From JAAFIM01 sp964467315 (GTDB taxonomy: Bacteria; Bacteroidota; Bacteroidia; Chitinophagales; Saprospiraceae), in NCBI GenBank assembly GCA_964467315.1, contig CAYXSA010000010.1:1-64000 (forward strand): a DNA stretch of 64,000 bases. Reading direction: 5' to 3'. Positions 44,840 through 52,754 of the stretch are shown piece after piece. A program made the translations under genes and the position numbers. Under the pieces are notes generated by a model, which searched no databases, was not told the DNA's origin, and saw nothing but the letters and a program-made list of their open reading frames with translations. Position 1 is the stretch's first letter. The number at the start of each line of letters is the position of its first letter.

Positions 44840-45415
44840 ATGAGAATCATCAGCGGTAAATTTCGCTCCCGCCGCATCGAGTTTCCGCCCCTCAAAAACG
44901 CCGAAGCCCTCACACGCCCCACGACCGATATGGCGCGCGAAAGCCTCTTCAATATGCTGCAAAACTGGCTGCCCATCGAAGAAGAAGGCGCACAGCGAGT
45001 TTTAGACCTATTTGCGGGCACAGGCGCTGTAGGGCTGGAGTTCCTATCGCGCGGAGCGGGCTGGGTCGATTTCGTCGATGCCTCCGCCGTTTGCGTGCAG
45101 AGCATTCGCCGCCATGCGCAACTGTTTGAGATAGAAGCACAATGCGGCTTTTTTCGCAGCGATGCGCTCGCTTTTTTGCGCGCTCAATCCGCCGCCAGCA
45201 CGCAATACGACTACATTTTCATCGACCCGCCTTACGCCCTGCCCCGTCTTTCGGAGCTGCCCGCGCTCGTTCTTTCGCTCTCCATTTTGCGCCCCCAATC
45301 GGGCATTTTAATTTTGGAGCACGACGATAGATACAGCTTCAACGCCGACAAAATCCCGCAGTTTGTGGAAACACGCCACTACGGCAAATCCCGCTTTTCT
45401 TTCTTCACTGCCTAA
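44840..45415 (+). CDS. rsmD: 16S rRNA (guanine966-N2)-methyltransferase RsmD
   Basis: 191 residues, normal size. MRIISGKFRSRRIEFPP and RPTTDMARESLFNML are hallmark N-terminal motifs; the SAM site is VLDLFAGTGAVGLEFLSRGA near 54-73; the catalytic DPPY motif is in FIDPPYALP. The enzyme methylates G966 of the small-subunit rRNA. Start ATG at 44840; the earlier frame start at 44804 lies partly in a family B repeat. Confidence 0.93.
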   Translation: MRIISGKFRSRRIEFPPLKNAEALTRPTTDMARESLFNMLQNWLPIEEEGAQRVLDLFAGTGAVGLEFLSRGAGWVDFVDASAVCVQSIRRHAQLFEIEAQCGFFRSDALAFLRAQSAASTQYDYIFIDPPYALPRLSELPALVLSLSILRPQSGILILEHDDRYSFNADKIPQFVETRHYGKSRFSFFTA

Positions 45416-45423
45416 TTTTTACG

Positions 45424-45526
45424 TTTTTTTTGGGCGTGCCCCTGCTCCCCGCGCTAACGCGCTTAAAGGTCGCAGGGTCGGGCTATTTGAGCCGTAGCAT
45501 GCTACGGCTCTACATATCCCTCACGC
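45424..45526 (-). repeat. Family A repeat, copy 18
   Basis: T-tract starting 9 bp after the rsmD stop, GGGCGTGCCC, GC-rich stem, GGTCGGGCTAT, cassette AGCCGTAGCATGCTACGGCT, ATATCCCTCACGC. Confidence 0.85.
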
Positions 45527-45587
45527 AAAAAATCCCCGCGCCCAAAGGGGGCGCAGGGCGCAGTCCTCAGATAAAAAAACTTCCCCC

Positions 45588-46859
45588 ATGCCCAACATAC
45601 TCATCATCGACGATGAAGCCAGCATCCGCAACGTATTGCGCGACATCCTCGAACTCGAAGACTACGAAGTAGACGAAGCCAAAGACGGCATCGAAGCACT
45701 CGCAAAAATCCGACAAAATAAATTTGATGTGGTCGTCTCCGACATCAAAATGCCCAAGATGGACGGTATGGACGTGCTGGAACGCATCCAAGTCCTCTCC
45801 CCCGATGTGCCCGTTATCATGATTTCAGGACATGGCAATATAGAAACCGCCGTCGAAGCCGTCAAAAAAGGCGCTTTCGACTATATTTCTAAGCCCCTGG
45901 ACATGAACCGCATCCTCATAACCATTCGCAACGCCCTCGACCGCTCCTCTTTGGTGGCAGAAACGAAGGTTTTGAAGAAAAAAATACGCAAAAGCCAAAC
46001 GCAGGAAATCATCGGCGAAAGCGCCAGCATCGCCAAAATCAAGCAAACCATCGAGCGCGTAGCCGCCACAGATGCCCGCGTACTCGTAACAGGCCCCAAT
46101 GGCACAGGCAAAGAGCTCGTCGCCCGCTGGTTGCACGAAAAAAGCGAGCGCGCCGACAAACAACTCATAGAAGTCAACTGCGCTGCTATACCCACCGAAC
46201 TCATTGATAGCGAACTATTTGGGCACGAAAAAGGCGCTTTCACCTCTGCTATGAAACAGCATGTCGGCAAATTTGAACAAGCGCATACGGGCACGCTGTT
46301 TTTGGACGAAATCGGCGATATGAGCCTATCTGCACAGGCTAAAGTCCTGCGCGCCCTGCAAGAACACAAGATAACCCGCGTCGGCGGCGAAAAAGACATC
46401 ACCGTAGACGTGCGCGTCATCGCCGCTACCAACAAAGACCTGCGAAAAGAGATAGAAGAGGGGCGTTTTCGGGAAGATTTATACCATCGCCTCGCCGTCA
46501 TCATCATACAAGTCCCCGCGCTCAACGACCGCAAAGAGGATATTCCAATGCTGGTAGAGCATTTTATACAAAATGTCTGCACCGAATCGGGTCGCCCTGT
46601 CAAAAAAATCAGCCCCCAAGCGCTCGAACTCCTGCAAAAAATGGATTGGACGGGCAATATACGCGAGTTGCGCAACGTCGTAGAGCGCCTTTTGATACTT
46701 AGCGAGCAAATCATCACCGCCGACGACGTAACAGCCTACGTCGCGCCCACCATGCGCACCGCCAGCGAGAGCCTACACAGCCTCTTCCGTCGGCTCGGTT
46801 CCCTCGAAGCCGTGCAGGATTTCGTTGCCAAAGAATTCAAAAATTGGCAACAAAGCTAA
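45588..46859 (+). CDS. NtrC-type response regulator with AAA+ domain, no DNA-binding domain
   Basis: 423 residues. Receiver domain 1-120 with phospho-acceptor Asp52 (VVVSDIKMPKMDG), acidic pair D8-D9 and Lys102 (SKP). Sigma-54-type AAA+ domain about 137-385: Walker A GPNGTGKE (169-176), Walker B LFLDEIGD (237-244), arginine-finger region REDLYHRLAVI. The loop that contacts sigma-54 reads GAFTSA (216-221) rather than GAFTGA. After NIRELRNVVERLLIL the chain ends with about 40 residues (FRRLGSLEAVQDFVAKEF) and no Fis-type helix-turn-helix. Similar proteins are widespread in Bacteroidota. A partner histidine kinase is not adjacent. Confidence 0.9.
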   Translation: MPNILIIDDEASIRNVLRDILELEDYEVDEAKDGIEALAKIRQNKFDVVVSDIKMPKMDGMDVLERIQVLSPDVPVIMISGHGNIETAVEAVKKGAFDYISKPLDMNRILITIRNALDRSSLVAETKVLKKKIRKSQTQEIIGESASIAKIKQTIERVAATDARVLVTGPNGTGKELVARWLHEKSERADKQLIEVNCAAIPTELIDSELFGHEKGAFTSAMKQHVGKFEQAHTGTLFLDEIGDMSLSAQAKVLRALQEHKITRVGGEKDITVDVRVIAATNKDLRKEIEEGRFREDLYHRLAVIIIQVPALNDRKEDIPMLVEHFIQNVCTESGRPVKKISPQALELLQKMDWTGNIRELRNVVERLLILSEQIITADDVTAYVAPTMRTASESLHSLFRRLGSLEAVQDFVAKEFKNWQQS

Positions 46860-46863
46860 TGAC

Positions 46864-46896
46864 GAATTACGAATTACGAATTACGAATTACGAATT
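46864..46896. repeat. Heptamer array, unit GAATTAC
   Basis: Four and two-thirds perfect tandem copies starting 5 bp after the regulator's stop codon. Confidence 0.9.
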
Positions 46897-46940
46897 TTGC
46901 GCATAAGCCATTGATAATCAATATTATACACAAATAACAA

Positions 46941-46963
46941 TCGTCATTCGTCATTCGTCATTC
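46941..46963. repeat. Heptamer array, unit TCGTCAT
   Basis: Three and a quarter tandem copies. Downstream (46970-47095) is a degenerate relative of family A with GGCATGCCGCC, a GTTGCATGCAAC palindrome and CTAACCCGCACGC, then an ATTATTCGCCCCTTA cassette. Confidence 0.75.
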
Positions 46964-47104
46964 TCTGGCATGCCGCCAAAAGCGGCGCTAGTAAAGCCGT
47001 TGCATGCAACGGCTCTACTAACCCGCACGCTGTAAGGGCGAACGCCGAAGGCATCCCCGTAAGGAATAATTATTCGCCCCTTATGCGAAATGCGAAGGGT
47101 TAAT

Positions 47105-48424
47105 TTAATCCAGCAGTGCGAGATAATTTTTAGCAAACTGCTTGGGTATGCCGTTGCGTTTTCCTTTTTCGTCTTTGCTAAACACTGTACCATACAATCC
47201 GCCTGCATAGCGAAGGTCTAAGCCGACGCAATCGCCATCTTTTATGTCGCCATAAAACTGTATGTTTTTATAGCTATTCGTTTTGGCAATGGCTTTATAA
47301 TTGGGCGCATGACAGACGGCAATAATGCGCGTTTCTATCGCGCGTAATTTTAATAGCGCTTGTGCTTCGTGTGCGTCTACGGGTTTTGTGCTATGATAAA
47401 CGACAATATGCGCGGCATTTTCATCTTTTGAAAAGCCAATTTTATCGTCGTGTAGCTTTCGGCGGTTTAGCAAATCGCTGTAAGGCAAAATAAGCAATTT
47501 TGCATTCGGCTTTTTGCTGCTATGCCAGCCGTTGCGCTCTGCCTTTGTATTTGATGCGATCAGCGCGGACGCGCTTACATTTAGATTGATTTGCGTTTTG
47601 CTATCGCTGCTGCCAAAACCTAAAAATAGGTCTTTGTACTTGTTCTGAGGCAATGACGGATTAGTGGGTAGTGGCGCTGTTTTGATATTGTTCGTATCAA
47701 ATATAGCATAATCAAATAACTCCCAGTCTTCTGTCTTTGCTATCATAGGAGTAATTTTGCTACCTTGGAAAAAACCAAAAGCCTCCCCTTTTCCATTTTT
47801 TCCTTTCTCCCCTTTTTTCATCTCTTCCCAACTCATCGTACAAAATACGGGTGTTTGAGTTTCGATGCTTCGCCCTGCGAAAACATTATACCATTTTGAA
47901 GCGACAACATTTTGCCCCGTCAGGTTTATCAGTAAGTCGATTGGCTGTTGGGTCATTTTTTCGGTGATAAGCGGAAAAAACATATCGTGGCAGATATTGC
48001 ATTGTATGCGCTTGCCCTGCAAAATGATAGGCTCGAAAAGGTCAGCAGGAAGTTCATTTTTGAACTCAAAGGCTATTTTGTCCGCCATACTATGTTTGCA
48101 GTACCATTTCTCTGCTGTATCACCTTCGATGGATTGTGGATTATGGTAGTGATACCATTGGCTGCCGTCTGATTTTCGCACGCCTGTTAGAATTGGAATA
48201 GTGGATTTAGTGTGCGCATATGTTTGCTCGAGAGCAGCAGCTATTGTTTTTCCCCAAATTTCAAAAAAAAAGCCTTCAGGAAATACAACCAAGTCCGTTT
48301 TTATTTTTTTTGCTATTTCTAATGCACGCCTAAAATAAAAAAGCTTATTTACTATTTCGCCTTCGTGTTCATAAGGCATTTGCCATTCAGTGAAATAGAG
48401 CGGCACAACAAAGAAAATTTTCAT
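47105..48424 (-). CDS. Nitrilase-superfamily amidohydrolase with an extra C-terminal domain
   Basis: 439 residues. Residues 1 to about 210 have the carbon-nitrogen hydrolase fold with the full catalytic triad: Glu50 in VVFPEGF, Lys110 in WYCKHSM and Cys145 in CNICHDMFFP, followed by LLINLTGQN and the RSIETQTPVFC stretch that corresponds to the R-x-x-E block. The remaining about 230 residues are not part of a normal nitrilase; they contain AKLLILPYSDLLNRRKLHDDKIGF, AAHIVVYHSTKPVDAHEAQALLKLRAIETRIIAVCHAP and could be a second, sensor-like alpha/beta domain. The substrate is unknown. It lies 10 bp downstream of a gene with two nuclease-like halves, so the two should be co-transcribed. Lower GC than the housekeeping neighbours. 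Confidence 0.8.
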   Translation of the reverse strand: MKIFFVVPLYFTEWQMPYEHEGEIVNKLFYFRRALEIAKKIKTDLVVFPEGFFFEIWGKTIAAALEQTYAHTKSTIPILTGVRKSDGSQWYHYHNPQSIEGDTAEKWYCKHSMADKIAFEFKNELPADLFEPIILQGKRIQCNICHDMFFPLITEKMTQQPIDLLINLTGQNVVASKWYNVFAGRSIETQTPVFCTMSWEEMKKGEKGKNGKGEAFGFFQGSKITPMIAKTEDWELFDYAIFDTNNIKTAPLPTNPSLPQNKYKDLFLGFGSSDSKTQINLNVSASALIASNTKAERNGWHSSKKPNAKLLILPYSDLLNRRKLHDDKIGFSKDENAAHIVVYHSTKPVDAHEAQALLKLRAIETRIIAVCHAPNYKAIAKTNSYKNIQFYGDIKDGDCVGLDLRYAGGLYGTVFSKDEKGKRNGIPKQFAKNYLALLD

Positions 48425-48434
48425 AAGATAGTTT

Positions 48435-49412
48435 TTATGGTTGGTGAAGGAAAACGTTTAGAAAATTGCCTGCGTTTTGGAGAAAGTTTAGGCGATTGTG
48501 GGCGCTGCGCTGGGGGCTTAGGTCAATGAGTAAGCCGCAATAGGCAAGATGAGACATATTGAATATACCACCTTCGGTGTGTTTGTTGTCACTGCTTTCG
48601 ATTTCTACCGCTAAAATAGGCTGCCATAGCGGCTGTGCAGGCGCTGCCTTATGCAGCATTTTCAAAAAGGCGCAGGAGTCAAGAGTAGCCACATCGACTG
48701 TTTGGCTCAAAGCATACAAAAAACTACAAAGCGAATTAGGCAAAGAAAAGCCCGCACAAAGGTCGACTTTGGGCACATAAAACTGTTTTTTGCCAAAGTT
48801 TTTCATCAATTCAGACTCCCAATCTTCGCGCAAATCCCAGCCGCTGCCGCTTAGCTCGCTGAAAATTTGCTGCCGTGCGGTTTGTGTTTCTTTTTTTTCG
48901 CCGCCTGCGCCGCGATTTTTAGAGCTTTCGGCATTTTGCGAAGGTTTGGCAAAGGACAAAGGCTTAAAATCAAAAGGAATTTCCGAAATATCTACTACAA
49001 TACAATTATGCTGCCCCGCAAGCAAGGAATAGCTTTGCCCTATGCGCAAGGCTCGGCGCTGCATATCTGCTGTTATCTCTTTGCTTGTGATTAGAAAACG
49101 AAACAAAGCGGGCTGCGCGGACATATTGACAAGATTGCCCATTTGGTTTTTGCTCGTAGGGTCGCCGCCCTCTAGCTCAAAAAGCGCGATAGGCAGCCGA
49201 TTTTCAGGGAAAAAGCGCCCGTATTGCGCCCCTAAATACTTCTGTAGACTGCTGATTTGGGCGCTTTTTAGCTCCATAAACCAAACTAAGTCGAAAATCG
49301 GCGAAAATCCCCCTTTAGATGCTGGGCTATATTCTTTCTCACAGATAAATCCTAAGCGCTTGCCGAGTTCATAGAGTTCGTTGATATTTGCTAAGGTACT
49401 TTCTTTAGGCAT
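48435..49412 (-). CDS. Protein with two PD-(D/E)XK-like halves, partner of the nitrilase-like protein
   Basis: 325 residues, no signal peptide or membrane helix, not a family I can name. Two halves look related. Half 1: SPIFDLVW with Asp41, then LPIALFELEGGD with Glu79-x-Glu81 and GNLVNMS. Half 2: VPKVDLCA with Asp217, then QPILAVEIESSDN with Glu270-x-Glu272 and GGIFNMS. The order P-x-x-D ... hydrophobic-E-x-E, then a helix with NMS, is what PD-(D/E)XK nuclease folds show when Lys is replaced. A Lys/Glu-rich linker (165-180) separates the halves. It precedes the nitrilase-like gene by 10 bp. Nuclease activity is an inference from pattern only; one or both halves may be inactive. Confidence 0.7.
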   Translation of the reverse strand: MPKESTLANINELYELGKRLGFICEKEYSPASKGGFSPIFDLVWFMELKSAQISSLQKYLGAQYGRFFPENRLPIALFELEGGDPTSKNQMGNLVNMSAQPALFRFLITSKEITADMQRRALRIGQSYSLLAGQHNCIVVDISEIPFDFKPLSFAKPSQNAESSKNRGAGGEKKETQTARQQIFSELSGSGWDLREDWESELMKNFGKKQFYVPKVDLCAGFSLPNSLCSFLYALSQTVDVATLDSCAFLKMLHKAAPAQPLWQPILAVEIESSDNKHTEGGIFNMSHLAYCGLLIDLSPQRSAHNRLNFLQNAGNFLNVFLHQP

Positions 49413-49549
49413 AAAATCGGGTCTTGGGTAAAAAATGCTTCTTTACAAGTATAGGAAATAGGCTTGAGATTAAAAAATCTTTTTTCTCCCGCCGCCGTTT
49501 TTATTTTGTAATACCGCCGCGCAGCGCCGTCCTTTGCGGCGCTGCCAGC

Positions 49550-49646
49550 GCGTGAGGGATGGCAATGTAGAGCCGTAGCATGCTACGGCTCAAAATGAAC
49601 AGCCCGACCCGCGCCCCTTTCGTAGGGCGCGGGGCACGCCCAAAAA
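49550..49646 (+). repeat. Family A repeat, copy 19
   Basis: GCGTGAGGGATGG, cassette AGCCGTAGCATGCTACGGCT, AACAGCCCGACC, stem GCGCCCC/GGGCGC, GGGCACGCCC, A-tract of 5. The rest of the 459-bp gap (49413-49549 and 49647-49790) is AT-rich and contains one GC-rich palindrome (49513-49544). Confidence 0.8.
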
Positions 49647-49791
49647 CATCAACCCACAAACCCGACAAAATACAAAAATTTAATAAAAAGGACTTTTATC
49701 ATAGTTTTATGCTATTTAATCGCATCAAAAATCATAAAAACACAAATAAAACCCTTTAAAAATAAATTTTATCTAAAACTACCGCTACACC

Positions 49792-49823
49792 TTGCGTATA
49801 TAACCAAAGTCGCCGTATCTTTG
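49792..49823 (+). promoter_or_regulatory. Bacteroidota-type promoter of the phasin genes
   Basis: TTG at 49792-49794 and TATCTTTG at 49816-49823 are separated by 21 bp, inside the usual 17-23 bp. Initiation would be a few bases downstream, giving a 5' leader of about 40 nt before the ATG at 49872. Confidence 0.7.
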
Positions 49824-49871
49824 CAGTGTCAAAAATTCAGTACAACACCATTCCAACGATACGCACACTGT

Positions 49872-50279
49872 ATGTCCCTCTCCAACGATTTGTTTAAAAA
49901 AGCCTTTTCTACAGGTTTGAGCCTCGCGGTTTTTGCAGGCGAAAAATTGCAAACAGCTTTAGTTACTGTCCTCGAAAAAAGCAAAACTATGCAAGAGCGC
50001 TATGCGCCCGAAGTAGAAGAAAAGCAAGAAGAGGAAAAGGTAGAAACCACTGGCGAAGCCTCTAAAGATGAAGCCGATACCAGCACGGAAGCTCCCAAAG
50101 CCTCTCGCTGGGAAGAGTACGAGCACAAACTCCGCCGCTTGGTAGAAGCCGCCATTTCTAAATTCAACTTTATTCGCGGCGACGACCACCAACGCATGGA
50201 AGAACGCATTAGCCTGCTCGAAGAAAAATTGAGCTACATCGCTAAACTCGTTTCCGAGCAAGCAGAAGAGCGCGTATAA
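49872..50279 (+). CDS. Phasin-like helical protein, paralogue 1
   Basis: 135 residues. N-terminal amphipathic segment (LSNDLFKKAFSTGLSLAVFAGEKLQTALVTVLEK), an acidic low-complexity insert (EVEEKQEEEKVETTGEASKDEAD), then a helix YEHKLRRLVEAAISKFNFIRGDDHQRMEERISLLEEKLSYIAKLV, a coiled coil. The layout matches PhaF/PhaI-type polyhydroxyalkanoate granule proteins. No PHA synthase is in this window, so granule association is an inference. Paralogue of the next gene; both follow the same promoter. Confidence 0.75.
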   Translation: MSLSNDLFKKAFSTGLSLAVFAGEKLQTALVTVLEKSKTMQERYAPEVEEKQEEEKVETTGEASKDEADTSTEAPKASRWEEYEHKLRRLVEAAISKFNFIRGDDHQRMEERISLLEEKLSYIAKLVSEQAEERV

Positions 50280-50409
50280 ACGCAGCGCCTTTTAATCACC
50301 ACCCATAAGCTCCGCTTCTTTTTTCTACACACCACCACATTTTTTCTGCTCAACGCTTTACGTGCTCATTTTTTTATCTCTGTTTTTACGCTCTCTCTCC
50401 TCCCCAGTC

Positions 50410-50856
50410 ATGGATAAATTGTTCAAAAAAGTCCTCTACACAGGCATCGGTATCTTCGCTTCGACTACCGAAAAACTTCAAAAAGCCATCGACGACCTCG
50501 TTCAACGCGGTCGCCTCTCGGAAGAAGAAGGCATGAAAGTCGTCGAAGACGTGGTGAAAAACACCGAAAATAAAAAAGAAGAGTACGAAGGTCGCTTCCG
50601 TCGTCTTATCGACACCGCCCTTTCCAAACTCAACCTGCCACAGGGCGATACGCACGATAAACTCGAAAAGCGTATCAAATCCTTAGAGGTCAAACTCGGC
50701 TTGCTCACCAAAGAACTCGAAGCCCAGAAAAAGAAAGGCGACGACAAAACCAGCAGCAACACCAGCACCACCACTCCCGCTACGGTCAAAAAAATAGGCA
50801 GCAAAACAGGCAAAAAATCTGTTGATGCCTCCGATAGCGCCGACGATAAAGGCTAA
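50410..50856 (+). CDS. Phasin-like helical protein, paralogue 2
   Basis: 148 residues. MDKLFKKVLYTGIGIFASTTEKLQKAIDDLVQRGRLSEEEGMKVVEDVVKN gives the standard phasin-like start, including the R-G-x-L/K-S-E-E-E-G block. EGRFRRLIDTALSKLNLPQGDTHDKLEKRIKSLEVKLGLL matches the homologous helix of the preceding gene. The tail is Lys/Ser/Thr-rich, like the DNA-binding tails of PhaF-type phasins. Start: the ATG at 50410, since the upstream codons look like a leader. An intrinsic terminator follows. Confidence 0.78.
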   Translation: MDKLFKKVLYTGIGIFASTTEKLQKAIDDLVQRGRLSEEEGMKVVEDVVKNTENKKEEYEGRFRRLIDTALSKLNLPQGDTHDKLEKRIKSLEVKLGLLTKELEAQKKKGDDKTSSNTSTTTPATVKKIGSKTGKKSVDASDSADDKG

Positions 50857-50905
50857 TCTCCTAAGCCATATTTTTTCTGCATAACGTTTGAATTATAAAT
50901 TGTGA

Positions 50906-50940
50906 GCCGACTTACTAGACCTAGTAAGCGGCTTTTTTTT
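50906..50940 (+). terminator. Intrinsic terminator of the phasin genes
   Basis: Stem GCCG-A-CTTACT / AGTAAG-CGGC with loop AGACCT, followed by eight T. It lies 50 bp after the stop codon. Confidence 0.85.
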
Positions 50941-50943
50941 ATG

Positions 50944-52080
50944 CTACCCAGCCCCAAAAACCCGCGCATAAATCTCCAATAAACGCTCCTCCTCCCGCTC
51001 CCAAGTCCAGTCTGCACGCGCTTTTTCGCAAGCCGACTGCAAACGCGCATAGGTCGATGCCTCCAAAAGTTCGCCTACCGCCTTCACTATCGTTGTGGGC
51101 TGCAAATCAGGCAGCAGCAGCCCCACCCCGTATTCTTGAGTGAGCTTTATATATTCAGGAAAAGCCATATTCAGCGAAGGGCGCAAAGCCTGTGCATAGT
51201 CGAAAAATTTATTGGCAAGCGAATAATAATAATTCAAACCCTTGTTTTGCAGCAAATTCAAACCCGCATGGCATTGCAAAGTCAGCCCGCGCAAGTCCCT
51301 CGGCTGTACATAGCCCCAAAATTTCACCCGCTCGCCTAAGGCTAATTTTGCTGCTTTTGCGCGCAGATTTGCGCTTTCGTCGCCCTCGCCCGCCAACCAC
51401 AGATGCACAAAATCAGGCAACAAAGGCAGCGCTTCCAAGATTTCTTCCAAGCCCCGCCCCATATTCAGAGCGCCCTGATAGAGTAGTATAAAAGGCTGAT
51501 TATCATAATTTTGTGCCGACCAAGTTCGCCGCATTTCGGCGCTTTCTACCTGCGCAAAAGGCAGATTACGCACTACCCCAAAGGGAATTTTATACTTTTC
51601 CTCAAAATAATTTTTCAGGCTTTCGCAGACCGTATACGCCGCATCTACGCGCGGCACCGCAAAACGCTCCACCCGCTGCCAAATGCGCTGCGTCTTAGGG
51701 CGCTCCACCACTTCGGGAACTTCCGTAAATAATTCGTGCGCATCGTACAAAAAACGCCGCCGCCCCAGCCGCGCCCCCAACCAAGCAGGCATAATCGTAT
51801 CCAAATCCACCGCACAAATCGCATCCATCCTGCGAAAAAGCAGAAAAATCAGCAAGCGCAGATTAAACTCCAAATAAAACAATTTCCCCCGCCGCGCCCA
51901 ACAACGCAAACGCCGCTGCTCAAAGGGCTGCTCTATCAGCGGCTTCGATTCCCGCAACTCCCTGCCCACCAATACCACCCGATAGCCGCCCCGCTCCGCC
52001 AAACTCGCACAAATGCGCTGCATTCGCTGATCATACGTCAAATCGTTGGTAACGAGGCAGTAGATTGTTTTTTGTCTCAA
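50944..52080 (-). CDS. Family 4-like glycosyltransferase
   Basis: 378 residues, GT-B layout. N-terminal domain: IYCLVTNDLTYDQRMQRICASLAERGGYRVVLVGR, then AICAVDLDTIMPAWLGARLGRRRFLYDAHELFTEVPEV with the conserved YDAHE. C-terminal domain: FILLYQGALNMGRGLEEILEALPLL, HLWLAGEGDESANLRAKAAKLALGERVKFWGYV, and YYYSLANKFFDYAQALRPSLNM with the nucleotide-sugar binding E/N-K-x-x-D-Y area. It likely transfers a sugar onto a lipid or polysaccharide. No neighbours of the same pathway. Confidence 0.85.
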   Translation of the reverse strand: MRQKTIYCLVTNDLTYDQRMQRICASLAERGGYRVVLVGRELRESKPLIEQPFEQRRLRCWARRGKLFYLEFNLRLLIFLLFRRMDAICAVDLDTIMPAWLGARLGRRRFLYDAHELFTEVPEVVERPKTQRIWQRVERFAVPRVDAAYTVCESLKNYFEEKYKIPFGVVRNLPFAQVESAEMRRTWSAQNYDNQPFILLYQGALNMGRGLEEILEALPLLPDFVHLWLAGEGDESANLRAKAAKLALGERVKFWGYVQPRDLRGLTLQCHAGLNLLQNKGLNYYYSLANKFFDYAQALRPSLNMAFPEYIKLTQEYGVGLLLPDLQPTTIVKAVGELLEASTYARLQSACEKARADWTWEREEERLLEIYARVFGAG

Positions 52081-52142
52081 CTTTTTCGCTTAACTTTGTA
52101 TTTTATGAAGGGCTTTTGCCCAAAAAATCGGCAGCACCCAGA

Positions 52143-52214
52143 TACTTGATACCACTGCCGCCGCAAGGCGGCATTATACCAGCGATGCGAGCGACAGCGA
52201 GCAGCGCCGTACCT
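52143..52214 (+). repeat. Family B repeat, copy 6
   Basis: TACTTGATACCACTGCC, GCCGCAAGGCGGC, AGCGATGCGAGCGACAGCGAGC, AGCGCCGTACC. The GTACC end is 20 bp before the ATG at 52234. Confidence 0.8.
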
Positions 52215-52233
52215 ACCCACTCCCACCCACACC

Positions 52234-52497
52234 ATGCGCACTTGGGGACTACTTGCATTCATGGCGACCCTGTTTTTTCTGCTCGTCAGCATCTGGGCGC
52301 TCTTCATCGACGACGAGGTGCAAACTTGGCAGTTCTCCCGCGCCAACCCGATGGCGCGCCCCGACTACGCGCTCTCCTACAACTACGCCGCGATGGTCAT
52401 GGCGTACTGCTTCGCCATCGCCGTTTTTTCCTTTCGCCTCATCTGGGGCAAAACTCGCCCGCGCCGCCAGCGCGCCGACGTACTCGACGACCTCTAA
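52234..52497 (+). CDS. Small membrane protein with two helices
   Basis: 87 residues. Two hydrophobic segments (LLAFMATLFFLLVSIWALF and YAAMVMAYCFAIAVFSFRLIW) separated by a short loop (DDEVQTWQFSRANPMARPDYAL), with a basic C-terminal tail. Unknown family. It is followed after 15 bp by another small membrane protein, so the two probably form a unit. Confidence 0.65.
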   Translation: MRTWGLLAFMATLFFLLVSIWALFIDDEVQTWQFSRANPMARPDYALSYNYAAMVMAYCFAIAVFSFRLIWGKTRPRRQRADVLDDL

Positions 52498-52512
52498 AAT
52501 CGGGCAAATATA

Positions 52513-52737
52513 ATGCGTTTAAGACTCATTTTAGGCATTTTTGGGGGCTGCGCCGCCCTTCTTTTCGCCGTTTTTACCTTCATCGCCGTCGATAGCGCGG
52601 GGCGCATCAGCAAACAAGAATTTGCCTACCTCGCCTTCGCCTTCGGCGCGGTGCAACTCCTCATAACCATTTGGGCAATGCGGCGCGGCGACCAAGAGGA
52701 CGAGCAAGACCAAAAACCCGCCGCTCCCTTAGACTGA
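52513..52737 (+). CDS. Small membrane protein with two helices
   Basis: 74 residues with helices LILGIFGGCAALLFAVFTFIAV and FAYLAFAFGAVQLLITIWAM and an acidic tail (RGDQEDEQDQK). Unknown family. Located 15 bp after the preceding gene. Confidence 0.65.
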   Translation: MRLRLILGIFGGCAALLFAVFTFIAVDSAGRISKQEFAYLAFAFGAVQLLITIWAMRRGDQEDEQDQKPAAPLD

Positions 52738-52754
52738 TTGCCGCAGCTTGGGGC

